Shown here one piece after another: positions 1-10,200 of a DNA stretch of 64,000 nucleotides. The stretch is from Rotaria macrura. Its lineage: Eukaryota > Rotifera > Eurotatoria > Philodinida > Philodinidae. The position numbers were made by a program, and so were the translations under genes. Under the pieces are notes generated by a model, which did no database searches, had not been told where the DNA came from, and was given only the letters and a program-made list of their open reading frames with translations. Position 1 is the stretch's first letter; every line of letters starts with the position of its first letter. Where the stretch lies: contig OENT01000146.1 in NCBI GenBank assembly GCA_900239685.1, positions 123,408 to 187,407 of the forward strand, in the 5' to 3' direction.

Positions 1-395
1 GGCCGCGTCATAGGGGGGATGACGGGGTCAACACCCCCCCCCCGCTACTCAGTTGACCTGGACTTTCTCCGATTTTGAAAATTTTCATGGATCATTTTTA
101 AGTTGGGTTAATTTATTTTACAAAGAAGTTCAGTACGGTTTTGGAGAAATCTGATGGATAATTATTTCCGATTTTAGAGAACTACTATATAATTTATTTT
201 CAATGTCGGAGAAAGCCAAGCACGAAACAGCAGAATTTTTTGATTTAAAATTTTAAAAATTAAAAAATTAGTGAATCGATGAAAACAATAAAATTTTGTA
301 TTCTTGTTCTTCAAAATATCAATCTATGGTGAAACGTCTTAAATGGAATTTTCTTGATATCAGAAATGAGCTGTTTTCCTCTTTCAGAAAGCTAT
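1..395. repeat. Repeat-like non-coding DNA at left edge
   Basis: I see no coding exon here. The stretch contains several relatives of the motif CTTTCTCCGATTTT (about 63-77, and inverted as TCGGAGAAAG near 205-215), and the same motif recurs at about 704-718, just beyond the fold-back element. The C/G homopolymer runs near 14-43 and the TTGACCTGG at about 53-61 resemble the end of the element at 396-694. This suggests nested or adjoining repeats. A similar GACTTTCTCC occurs at the extreme right end of the window. Confidence 0.4.
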
Positions 396-694
396 CCCAG
401 GTCAATCAAATCGGCCGCCGTTACAGTATCGTAAACGGTCGTTTTTACATCCTATACCACGGTTAAACGACCGTTTTATGCCGTATTATGGCGTTTTAAC
501 AAGGTCAGTATTACGGACGTACACGGACACCGTATATACGCCGTAAAACCCTCGTAAAGACAGCGTAATACTATCGTATTCTATAGAACATACGGTCGTA
601 TTACTGACCTTGTTAAAACGGGATAATACGACGCCGTAATGGACCGTGTTTTCATCGTATACGACCGTTTACGGATCGTTCTGTTTGACCTGGG
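396..694. mobile_element. Fold-back MITE-like element, about 299 bp
   Basis: The two ends are inverted copies: CCCAGGTCAA at 396-405 and TTGACCTGGG at about 685-694. The inverted similarity continues inward. For example CGTTTTAACAAGGTCAGTA near 491-510 is matched by its reverse complement near 602-620, and several CGTAAACGGTCGT-like blocks pair across the centre. The trinucleotide TAT flanks both ends (393-395 and 695-697), a possible target-site duplication. No ORF is present, so it would be non-autonomous. Its base composition (many CG and TACG words) differs sharply from the AT-rich surroundings. The transposase superfamily cannot be assigned from this copy alone. Confidence 0.75.
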
Positions 695-1120
695 TATCTG
701 ATACTTTTCTCCGATTTTAGGATTGAACCCTCCCCCTGATGAAAAATATATATGCTGCTGGATAGAGAAAGTCTTCTTCCATACATCGACATATATCCTG
801 CCTTTTGGTCAAAACCTTATAATCGCCTTTTAATCATATATTCTCTTGAAGTTCTGACATAATTCATAATTTTCAATAGAAATTCTATGGACCCTGCTAA
901 ACATTTCTGTAATCTTATGAAATGTTCAACCCCTGAATTTTAGTACTTGTGGAGATTATTTAAAGCATTTTCAATTTGTTGATTGCCTTGGTCTCTCCTC
1001 AATAAAGGGTTACAGTTTATTTTGATATGAAATTCTATGAAACAAAAACAAATTCAATTGTATGCAATCTAATGAATGAATAAATAATTATGTTCGATGC
1101 GTATCAAAATTGTGTTTTAG

Positions 1121-1330
1121 TTTGGTCGTGCTGAATTATACTATCGGCTAGTCAATGCCGCCAACATAGCCAGCCAATCAAATGCACTCTTATCGCCAAA
1201 CCATCGTGATCAATACTCGTATCCTCCACAAGTAAGTTAAATCGATTTATACAAATGAAAATTGTTTTTCAAACGTGCATGTCAATATCGTTTCATCACT
1301 ATTTAGTTTCACGATCGACTGCCTATATAA
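1121..1330 (+). CDS. Last two exons of an unrecognised gene (3' partial)
   Basis: A clean internal exon lies at 1121-1231, with a TGTGTTTTAG acceptor and a GTAAGT donor. It is 37 codons, open in one frame, beginning FGRAELYYRLVNAANIASQ. It splices in phase 0 across a 75-bp intron to a terminal exon at 1307-1330, which encodes FHDRLPI and then TAA. The base composition is more GC-rich than the flanks, as expected for coding DNA. Upstream exons must lie left of the window, or be separated from these by the repeats at 1-700. I do not recognise the protein. The gene runs towards the ankyrin gene, with tail-to-tail stops about 1 kb apart. Confidence 0.55.
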
Positions 1331-2313
1331 TATTGAACAGGTATTAGTCATCATTTTTTCTTGAATCCTTATTTATTCTTTTTTTTTTGTCTTTTGTCAA
1401 TTATTGATTATGAATTATTTATTTGTTGTTTCAGAATTTATCTTTCATATTTTTACCATTATTTCTTTTCCTTCTTTTTTTTTTGTAAATGAAAAAAAAA
1501 ATATTATTTTTGTTCATAGACTATTATATTTGGGTTTGTTTCTTTGAATGATGATAATGCAAATGAACATATATAGTAAAGCAAAGACACAGCGAAAAAA
1601 AAAAAGAAAACCAATTAAGCAGAATAGTAGCATTAACGATTGAAATAGGACGACAATTAAGAGGAACAAAGAAAAAACGAGATTAATTGCAATGAAAAGA
1701 AATGAAAGAGGAAGGAAGAAATCTCGTTTTTTAATATTAATATAAGATGACTTATTCTTCGATAAAATATGTGTTTAACACATTTTACATATGGTCGTCA
1801 TTGCATCCAATCCATTATGCTCGTATTGTATAAAGCACAAAAAGACGCGAAATAAAAAGTTTAATCAAGCGCACAAAAAACATAAATCGAAGCTGACCGA
1901 CGACAAAAAAAAAAGAAAGTATAAAGAATAAAATGTCAGCCAATTATAATAGTAGTTCGTCTTTCAGTAAATATAATTTTCATCAAAGACTAAACATAGT
2001 TTAGAGTTAGAAAAGACAAGAAACTAATATTTACTGTGCACATTTCATTTATGCTTACTTAAACAACGGCGTTTACCTAAAATAGAGAAGTAAAAAAGAA
2101 TATTAGTTTAGGAAATGAATACTTTCGCTAGCTATATATATATATATATATGTATAAATATGTAAGCACGATTATATACGACAAGCAAGCATTAAATATT
2201 AATGAATTAAACGCAATAGGAAAATTATTATTTATACTGAGACGCAAAAGAAAGAATGACATTAGAATAGCAGCGACAGAGATACAGATATATATATTTT
2301 ACCACTTTGAAAT
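1331..2313. other. Intergenic region between convergent genes
   Basis: This AT-rich non-coding stretch lies between the stop of the + strand gene and the ankyrin stop at 2314. It should hold the two 3' UTRs. A (TA)n tract occupies about 2133-2151. I see no further gene. Confidence 0.6.
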
Positions 2314-5300
2314 CTAATGTTGATGACTAGTTGTTGTTGTTGTTGTTGTTGGATCCCCACAAAAACAATCATCCGAATGATGAGAAGAAGTAGAATGTGG
2401 AGAAACCGATGTGATAGGAGAAGAAGTCATTTCTTCTTTTATTAATGATGATCGAGGAGGTGCTTGACTACCTCCTAGCGAACCGGGATGCGAATGAGTT
2501 TTTTTCTTAGAAGTTCCGCTAGCTAATTCAGCAGGAAAAAGTGATGGTGTGGATGAAACTGATGAGGATTGTTTTTTTCTTTTCGTAGGATTTGTATTTA
2601 CAAATGGAGGTAGAAAAGGTAAATCCGTAGCTGATTGTGTTTGTTGATGTTGTTTAAAACTTGCTAAATCAGTTTCGGCTTGCAATAAGCGTGGTTGTTG
2701 ATAAGATGGATGCGAATGTTGTTGAGAATATATCACAGAACGAGATGTTGATGAAAATGATGATGATGACGATGAACTTGACGATGGAGTTTTCAAACGT
2801 CTTGATATATTTTCATTATTTGGAGCTGATAAACGTCGTTTATCATGACTAGATAATATTGGTTGATTATGAAGAAAGTCTTCATCGGATGAAAATAAAA
2901 TTCGTCCTTGATTTTTAATATCGTCATGTGTTATTTCAACATAATCATCATCGAATGAATGATGTTGAGATTTATATATAACTGTTGTTGCATCGGATTG
3001 TGATGATATTGAATGTGTTAAATCACTTGTAACATCGAGTATATCATTAAGAACATTTTCAACATCATTTTGTATTGATGGAAAATGTTTTTCGATATAT
3101 GTTTCAACTTTATTATTATCATCATGTTGACATGTTAAAGAATCAACTGATGAACGTATTTCACGTACAATATCAATAATATTCGATGTTGACGTATTTT
3201 TTAATAGTTCCATTTCAATACGTTCGAATTCCATCAATGAATCATCCGTATTTGGTGTATTCGATGAATAATGTTCGGCCGAATATGGACGATTTGTTTC
3301 ACTAGCCGTTAAACTTAATGTACTTAGAGCTGGTTTTATTTCATCTTGTCGTAATTCTGGACTTTCATAGACAGTTTCTAATGTCGTACCAGAACGTAAA
3401 TCAAAACCAGTATCCAACGGTGGATAATCACATTGATGTTGAAGAATATCAATTAAATCGGGACTTTCATGTTTTTCTGATGAACTCGATGATGTATTCG
3501 ATGGTGTATCATTTTTAATATCTTTGGTATTGGTAACTGGTGATAGATTTTTAACTAAAACAAATTCATCGGACATATCGGTCATATCACGTTCGCCTAA
3601 TTCAATTGATGAATCATCCAATGAACGTGGTGTATACCGAGTTATAGGTGAAATATTTTCAATTAATTCATTCGATGGATTTAACATTTCTATTGGACTA
3701 CTTGATGGTTGCGGATGATCTTGTTTAGTATAATAACTAAAGGCTGATGTTTGTGGATTTGATGAGGACTTTTTGTCCGTTTGATCAGTTTTTAATTGAT
3801 CAAAAAATAATGTTGACGATGGCGTATACTGTTCAGGTACATGAATAATTATGCAACTATCAGAACTAAATCGTTGTAATGTACCATAATCAAGTTCATC
3901 GGGACAGGCTTGTAAAATTTGTTCACTATGTGCATGAACAAGATTCGATTGTTGTGGTATGATTGGTAATGAACGATCAAGACTCTGATCGGTGAATGGT
4001 GATATGATATCGGATTTATTGGTATTATCATCTCCAGCTAGAGTCTTTTCAACTAAACGATCTAATGAACGTTCAAATTTTAATTTAATTCTATCGATAA
4101 ATGATTCTTTATCATTCTTAATATCATTTAATCTTTCTTGTATGGTTGATTTTATTGAATCAACTAATGTCGGATCACGATCACTTTCACTACCAGCATC
4201 GTATTCAGATGATGATAAGAGTTTTTTTGTTGGTTGCATTGTTGTCGGTGTTGATGCTGTCGGATAGATTTGTTGTTCATCCCATGGTTGATCTAGATCT
4301 AGATCATTTTTAATTGTTTCTAAATTACTACGAAGAATTTCTTCTTGTAGAATCTTTGTTATAGATTTATCATTCGAATCGTTCAATGGAGAATCAAGAC
4401 TTTCTTGTCGAGGCATGTTTATTGCACTACTTGTTGATACACGTGGTGAACGTTGAAAATTTTCATTTAAATCTAATTTAAAAGAAACACTTTTGGCTTG
4501 CAATGGTATTGATGCTTCTACTGTTGTTGTTGCGGTTGATTCTGATGTAGTTGTTGATGGATCATTTACTAAAGAAGAACGTTGTTCATTGGAACGTTTT
4601 CGTCGTTGTTGTGTATACATTTGATTACCACTACCACTTTCTTCACCTTCGCCGGAATATTTTTCTTCGAAAATCTTTTCATTTGTTGTTGTTGTTGTTA
4701 AATTTCCAAGACGATTTGAATGTGAATATCGTTCATCTGAACTTGAATCATCGAAAGCATAATTTACTGTACCCTGTCCATGTGCATAATCATTATCATC
4801 GGATGTTAAAACATTCGGCGTTTGATCAGTAGCCGTTAAATATTGACTAGAATTTGATTGTGTACCAAATTGAATATTTAATTTGTCTTCATCCATGGTT
4901 GAATAATTACTACGAGCATCGACATAATCACCGCTTGTTGGTGATCGTAAACTAAAATATGTTCCTGTATCGGATTGTGAACCGTGATGAATCAGTGTTG
5001 GCGATGGTAATATAACTGGTATTGGTTCAACTTCGAAAATTTCAGAATGTGTATCTATATTACAAAGATTTTTTGTTGGTGTTGCCGTTGTCGATGATCG
5101 TGCTGAAGTTTCTTCGTCGCCTGATTGTTCACGTGTATTCGATGATTCATCAGCACTATAACGATCATTCAAACTATATGTACTTGTATCAGTTGTTATT
5201 GGATTTCGCTTTAATTCATCGTCATCTTCTTCGGCAATTTCATCTTCATCGTCATCTGATGATGTATCATTACCTAGGACTTTATCACTTTTATTACTTA

Positions 5301-7200
5301 AAGAAGAATCATCATGTTCGCCACTCATCTGTGCTATGACATCATTCAATACTTGATGTACATAATTAGCAGTAAGTGCATCGAATTCTTCGTCGGTCAT
5401 TGTTTCATCTACTATTGTTTTCGTTTGTTGTTGTCCACATATAGTAAGTGCTAATGGTCGTTGACAACTGCTTGTTGGTTCAAATGTATCAGAAAATGCT
5501 GCTGCTGGTATATTAAATGATTCAGAATGTTCTGAACTTGATTCTTTTTCCATAACATCATCAAACGGTGTTGAATGACGTTGTTGTTGTTGAGTAGATT
5601 GAATAAATTCTAATGAATTATCTTTGGATATAGTCGGTAAGAATTCTTCTGATGCTTCATTACTTGTTGTTCCTAAAACATTATGTTTCAATTCCTCGAT
5701 GGCTAATGCTGATTCGGACTGTGTACGATTTTGTGCTTGTAAATTTGGTAATAGAATTTTCTGATTGTAACTATTGACATTATCCATATTGTATAATTCA
5801 GGACTACGAACAAGTTTTAATTTATCTTCATCATGTAAATCATATGCTGAATGAAAATGTTGTTGTTGTTGTGCTGATGGTGATGATGAAACTAATTGTT
5901 GTTCATCATCTAACGATTGTTTATCATTGGAATCTGTATTACTACCCAATGATGATGTTGATCGTTGTTTACGACGATTTTCCATAGCTTCTTGTACAAT
6001 TTCAACCGGTTTAGTAACAAATGCTTTAACACGATCAAAAAAACCAACTGTACTAGTTGATGATGCTGCGTTTGGACTTAGATTGTAATCATTGTCATTA
6101 TCGGTTGCTGTTGTTGTTGTTTCACGATAGATTTGTTGATTCTTTTGTGAATCATCGTATAAAATATTTTGTTGATGATCAGTATAATCATTTGATGGCG
6201 TTAGATCATCTTTATCGACTAAGCATGATGCTGATAATGAATGACTATCATACATATGTGCCGATGATGATGATGTACTAAAAAGACTATTTTCACTAGC
6301 TGTTCGTCGTGCATGTATAACAGGTAATTGTCCTATTTCAATTTCATTTGATATTAATGAATATTGTTTATTCGTAGATTTCATATCATTTGTATCATCC
6401 TCATCATATTTCATCATACGACTTGGTGTGGGTTCATTTGTATGTTGTTTAAGTATGAAATCGTCTGTACTTTCGTCTTTTAGAAGATTATTTAATTCAT
6501 GTTCAGAATCAAGTGAATCGAATGAACGTCGTTTTAGAGAATCTTGACTCATCATCATTAATTCATTAATAGAATCATGACTCATTTCCATCGCTTGTTG
6601 TTGTTGTTGAGATTGTTCCGTTTGTTTCTGATTCGATTCAGTTGACGTTGATTGTTGATTTGATTCATATTGAATAGTTTCACTGGTACTTGAAGTAATG
6701 AATGGCTTGCTATCTTTATGATCGTCATGATCGTCATGATCGTCGTCTGAATCATGATGTTCAGATAGAGATTTATGATCATCTACAGGTGATTTTTGTT
6801 TAGACTTTTTCGTTTTGATTTTATCTTCATCTTCATCTTGTTCATCCGATAATGGTTGTTCTTCTTGAACACTAGCCAAATAATTTGTTGATAACAATTC
6901 ATTATCATCATCACCAGATGTTCCATGAATTATAGTATCTTCTTGTACAACTCGACTAGTGTCATGGACTTTGATTTCAGTAGGATTATTTTCATCTGGT
7001 AAATTTTCATATCGTGACATACGACGAAGATAATCAAGTTGTGCTGCTAATTCGCTTGTTTTATCACCGGTACTATCTTCATGTGAAAAATCTAATTCAT
7101 CTGATATACTTGTTGCTGATGATTGAACATATGGCATGCGACGTTGATCAACCATGAGTGTTGACGTAGTTTTTGCTATTGGATGCAAAGTATCGGCTGA
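2314..7200 (-). CDS. ANK: Ankyrin terminal exon, 4,887 bp
   Basis: The acceptor TATTTTTCAG at 7201 opens a phase-0 frame beginning [20 protein letters not shown], which runs 1,628 codons to TAG at 2314. The protein is disordered and Ser/Thr/Asp/Gln-rich. A conserved-looking patch near the start ([20 protein letters not shown]) and a segment reading [20 protein letters not shown] (about 5,985-6,045) are the most ordered parts. A second possible helix is [20 protein letters not shown] (about 4,045-4,110). It ends in a Thr/His-rich tail. Because the giant exon ends in phase 0, this exon is its natural partner. Confidence 0.9.
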   Translation of the reverse strand, partial: SADTLHPIAKTTSTLMVDQRRMPYVQSSATSISDELDFSHEDSTGDKTSELAAQLDYLRRMSRYENLPDENNPTEIKVHDTSRVVQEDTIIHGTSGDDDNELLSTNYLASVQEEQPLSDEQDEDEDKIKTKKSKQKSPVDDHKSLSEHHDSDDDHDDHDDHKDSKPFITSSTSETIQYESNQQSTSTESNQKQTEQSQQQQQAMEMSHDSINELMMMSQDSLKRRSFDSLDSEHELNNLLKDESTDDFILKQHTNEPTPSRMMKYDEDDTNDMKSTNKQYSLISNEIEIGQLPVIHARRTASENSLFSTSSSSAHMYDSHSLSASCLVDKDDLTPSNDYTDHQQNILYDDSQKNQQIYRETTTTATDNDNDYNLSPNAASSTSTVGFFDRVKAFVTKPVEIVQEAMENRRKQRSTSSLGSNTDSNDKQSLDDEQQLVSSSPSAQQQQHFHSAYDLHDEDKLKLVRSPELYNMDNVNSYNQKILLPNLQAQNRTQSESALAIEELKHNVLGTTSNEASEEFLPTISKDNSLEFIQSTQQQQRHSTPFDDVMEKESSSEHSESFNIPAAAFSDTFEPTSSCQRPLALTICGQQQTKTIVDETMTDEEFDALTANYVHQVLNDVIAQMSGEHDDSSLSNKSDKVLGNDTSSDDDEDEIAEEDDDELKRNPITTDTSTYSLNDRYSADESSNTREQSGDEETSARSSTTATPTKNLCNIDTHSEIFEVEPIPVILPSPTLIHHGSQSDTGTYFSLRSPTSGDYVDARSNYSTMDEDKLNIQFGTQSNSSQYLTATDQTPNVLTSDDNDYAHGQGTVNYAFDDSSSDERYSHSNRLGNLTTTTTNEKIFEEKYSGEGEESGSGNQMYTQQRRKRSNEQRSSLVNDPSTTTSESTATTTVEASIPLQAKSVSFKLDLNENFQRSPRVSTSSAINMPRQESLDSPLNDSNDKSITKILQEEILRSNLETIKNDLDLDQPWDEQQIYPTASTPTTMQPTKKLLSSSEYDAGSESDRDPTLVDSIKSTIQERLNDIKNDKESFIDRIKLKFERSLDRLVEKTLAGDDNTNKSDIISPFTDQSLDRSLPIIPQQSNLVHAHSEQILQACPDELDYGTLQRFSSDSCIIIHVPEQYTPSSTLFFDQLKTDQTDKKSSSNPQTSAFSYYTKQDHPQPSSSPIEMLNPSNELIENISPITRYTPRSLDDSSIELGERDMTDMSDEFVLVKNLSPVTNTKDIKNDTPSNTSSSSSEKHESPDLIDILQHQCDYPPLDTGFDLRSGTTLETVYESPELRQDEIKPALSTLSLTASETNRPYSAEHYSSNTPNTDDSLMEFERIEMELLKNTSTSNIIDIVREIRSSVDSLTCQHDDNNKVETYIEKHFPSIQNDVENVLNDILDVTSDLTHSISSQSDATTVIYKSQHHSFDDDYVEITHDDIKNQGRILFSSDEDFLHNQPILSSHDKRRLSAPNNENISRRLKTPSSSSSSSSSFSSTSRSVIYSQQHSHPSYQQPRLLQAETDLASFKQHQQTQSATDLPFLPPFVNTNPTKRKKQSSSVSSTPSLFPAELASGTSKKKTHSHPGSLGGSQAPPRSSLIKEEMTSSPITSVSPHSTSSHHSDDCFCGDPTTTTTTTSHQH

Positions 7201-10200
7201 CTGAAAAATATACAAAAGAATCTCTTAATATAGGATCGTAAATTTACAGGATAGAGTAATAGATTTACATTGGAACAAGACTAGATGAAGAATGAAATTT
7301 CTTTTTCGAATTGAACTGATCGTTTTCTATGGCAAGTTTTATATCTAGCAAAGGTGTAAACTGTGAACATACGACTAGACTATACTACGCAGAATATCGT
7401 ATTTCAAGATATAATATATTAGGTTTATCGATGTAAAAGCATCTACCTATTTCTATCTTTAATATGTTTTGTTGAAAAAAAAAATACTTAGCTGCCAGGA
7501 AATCAAAAATAGCAAGGGTAAGCTAGCATGAATATATACTTTCATTCTATCGTGCTGAGTACGAGATTTTCATGAACGACTAAAACAAAAATAATCAATC
7601 AATTGATCTCTATATCAGAAACATTGAACAGTGGGTGAGATCTTAGTTCTTTGACTGTAGTACTGAATAGCTTTTATTCATTGAAAAAAACAAAAGTACT
7701 CGAATGATCATTTTTTTGCCGTACTATAAGAGCAATTTTTTCTTTGTTTATTACAGATACTTCTGTAAGCAAGAAGAAAACTCCATGGATTTATTAAGAG
7801 AACATATAGTCTAGTATCGATCTAAGTGTATTGGAATTCTTCGGTTTGTTTTTGAATGATTATTTTCTTAATGTGTATGGACGTCTAAATGTTCATGAAG
7901 GCGATGAATATCTATATCAATAATTTTGTCTTTTATCTTATGACACGGTTAGATATCTGAATGATGATTGAAAGTTTTTACATTATGCCTTTGATGAACT
8001 ATCGAGAGTAAACTCATTGATTCTTTCTTCTTCTAACAACATGAGGAAATTTTCATTAAATCGAAAATGCTGAAACATACGTTAGATTGTATATTTTGTT
8101 GTGCTTGTTTAATAATCGTATGAATCATATCTTGTAAAACTTTATTTTCTTCGTATTCAATGCGTAGTTGTTCTTGAACTTGGTCAACATCACTCATCGA
8201 TGAACATGTAACATGAACGAATTCTTGTTTAAATAATGGTGATGTTGGTGGACTTGATGGTCGTCGTTCTTTACGATGTGAATAATTATCTGGTGTATGT
8301 GATGAATGTGAGTCACGACGAAATTTAAATATATCGTGTGCTAGATCATCGACATTTGTTGTTGGTGACACGTCATCTTCATGTTTTTCCTGTTGCAAAC
8401 GTTCATTGAGTTGTTCTGAAACATTATTTAGTTCATTTACTAAATCACCAAGTTCATTGATAGACTTTGATGATGTAGGTATATCAGTTTTTGCTTCTAA
8501 TATCAAATCGAATTTATCTTCAAGTTTATCTTCAACAGTTTGTAATTCTGAAACAAGATTTATCAATTCATTCGTTGATGTTGATGTTGTTATTTTTGCT
8601 ATGTTAAGATCATAATGATGAATTTCATCATTATCAGATATTGACGATGAAGACGAAGACGACGATGGCGAATGATGAATATCAACATTAGCATTTATTT
8701 CTTGTTCAAGTGTTTGTAATTCTTGTACAAGATCACCTAGTTCTTGCGTTGATTTTGATGTAACAACATCGGATACACATAAGTATGGTAGATCGATCGC
8801 GTGTGGACTAGATCTATTTTTTTCTTCGTCGTCATCTGATAATGTATATTCTTCTTGAATATCTTCGTTGTCTTGTAATTCTATCTGTTTTTCTTCTTCG
8901 TGATCACTTGAACTCTCTGTTTTAGTTATAGGCTGCTCTTGATTTGGAACATCAGGTATATTTCGAACAAGTGCTGACCAATCAGTTATATCGCTTAGGG
9001 ATACATCGGCACTAGTTGCTTCTTCGACATGCGATGAACCGAGTTCTTCATCATATTTCTTATGACCGCTATCTATAACATCATGAACAATGTCTTTCGC
9101 TGTTTCATATAATACATAGTTTGTATCTTGTTCTGCTGTTTCTCGAATAGCATCATCTAAAATCTGATTAACAATATCGTTCGATGTTTGAATGAGAACT
9201 TTTTCATAGTAATCTTTGTTGTCATTGATTTGCTCATCGGGTGTTGAAGTTTTCACTAAATTTTCATCGGGTACTGAAATATCAAGATGTGTTGGACGAA
9301 AATCATTATCTTCTTGTTCTTCTAATTCTTCATCGTCGGAATATGCTGGTATTGTACGTGATATTATACTTGCATGCTGAATATGAGATGTAACTGGTGG
9401 TTCAAGCTCGATTTGTTCGTCGCTAATCGATGAAGGTTGTACATCAGCATCGGGTGACTCAAGAGAATATTTCGTAGGTCGATATTTATCCCCATAGATT
9501 TCATCGCGTTGAAATGATGATTTCTTCCATTCTTGAGGACGTTTTAACTGTTCGTATTCATTTTCATCGTCCTCCTGTGCTTGACCGAACGATGATGCTT
9601 GCAGATTTGTAAAATTTTCTGTGCTTAATTCACGCTCGAAACTTGAATACGATTCACCAGTTAGTGGCTGTTCATGTTTAGCTTCATCAGCTGCATATTC
9701 ACGCTCTGATCCTGGCGAGATTTGTTGTAAAATATCTTCTTCTTCTTCATTTCCATCGCTAGCTTTTGTAATTGATTTTTCAGTACTTAAATTTGACTCA
9801 TACTCATATGGAGATTCAAATTTGTATGAATCATGGTCGACATGTTCTTGAAAACCTATTGCAACTTGACCCAAACTTAATGGCCGTTCGTAGTCTATGT
9901 TTTGTGGTTCCATGATTTTCGATGGTTCTATTATTATCTCCTCTGTTGTCTGTTTTTCTTCTAATCCATGTTGCTCTTTGCTCTTCCCTTCAACTGCAGT
10001 GGAACTTCTTTCAAGCATATGTTCATCAATATTTTGTTCCATCGACTGAGATAATTCGGTGGTAATATTCCCTATAGTGGGTGATAGTTCATCTCCGCGT
10101 ACGCTTAGCTGTTGCAAATCAAGTGATAGTTTTTCTTCCATTTCGAATTCACCGGATTTCATGGAGGCTTGTTCAGAAGAGCTGGAGTCTTGTAATGGTT

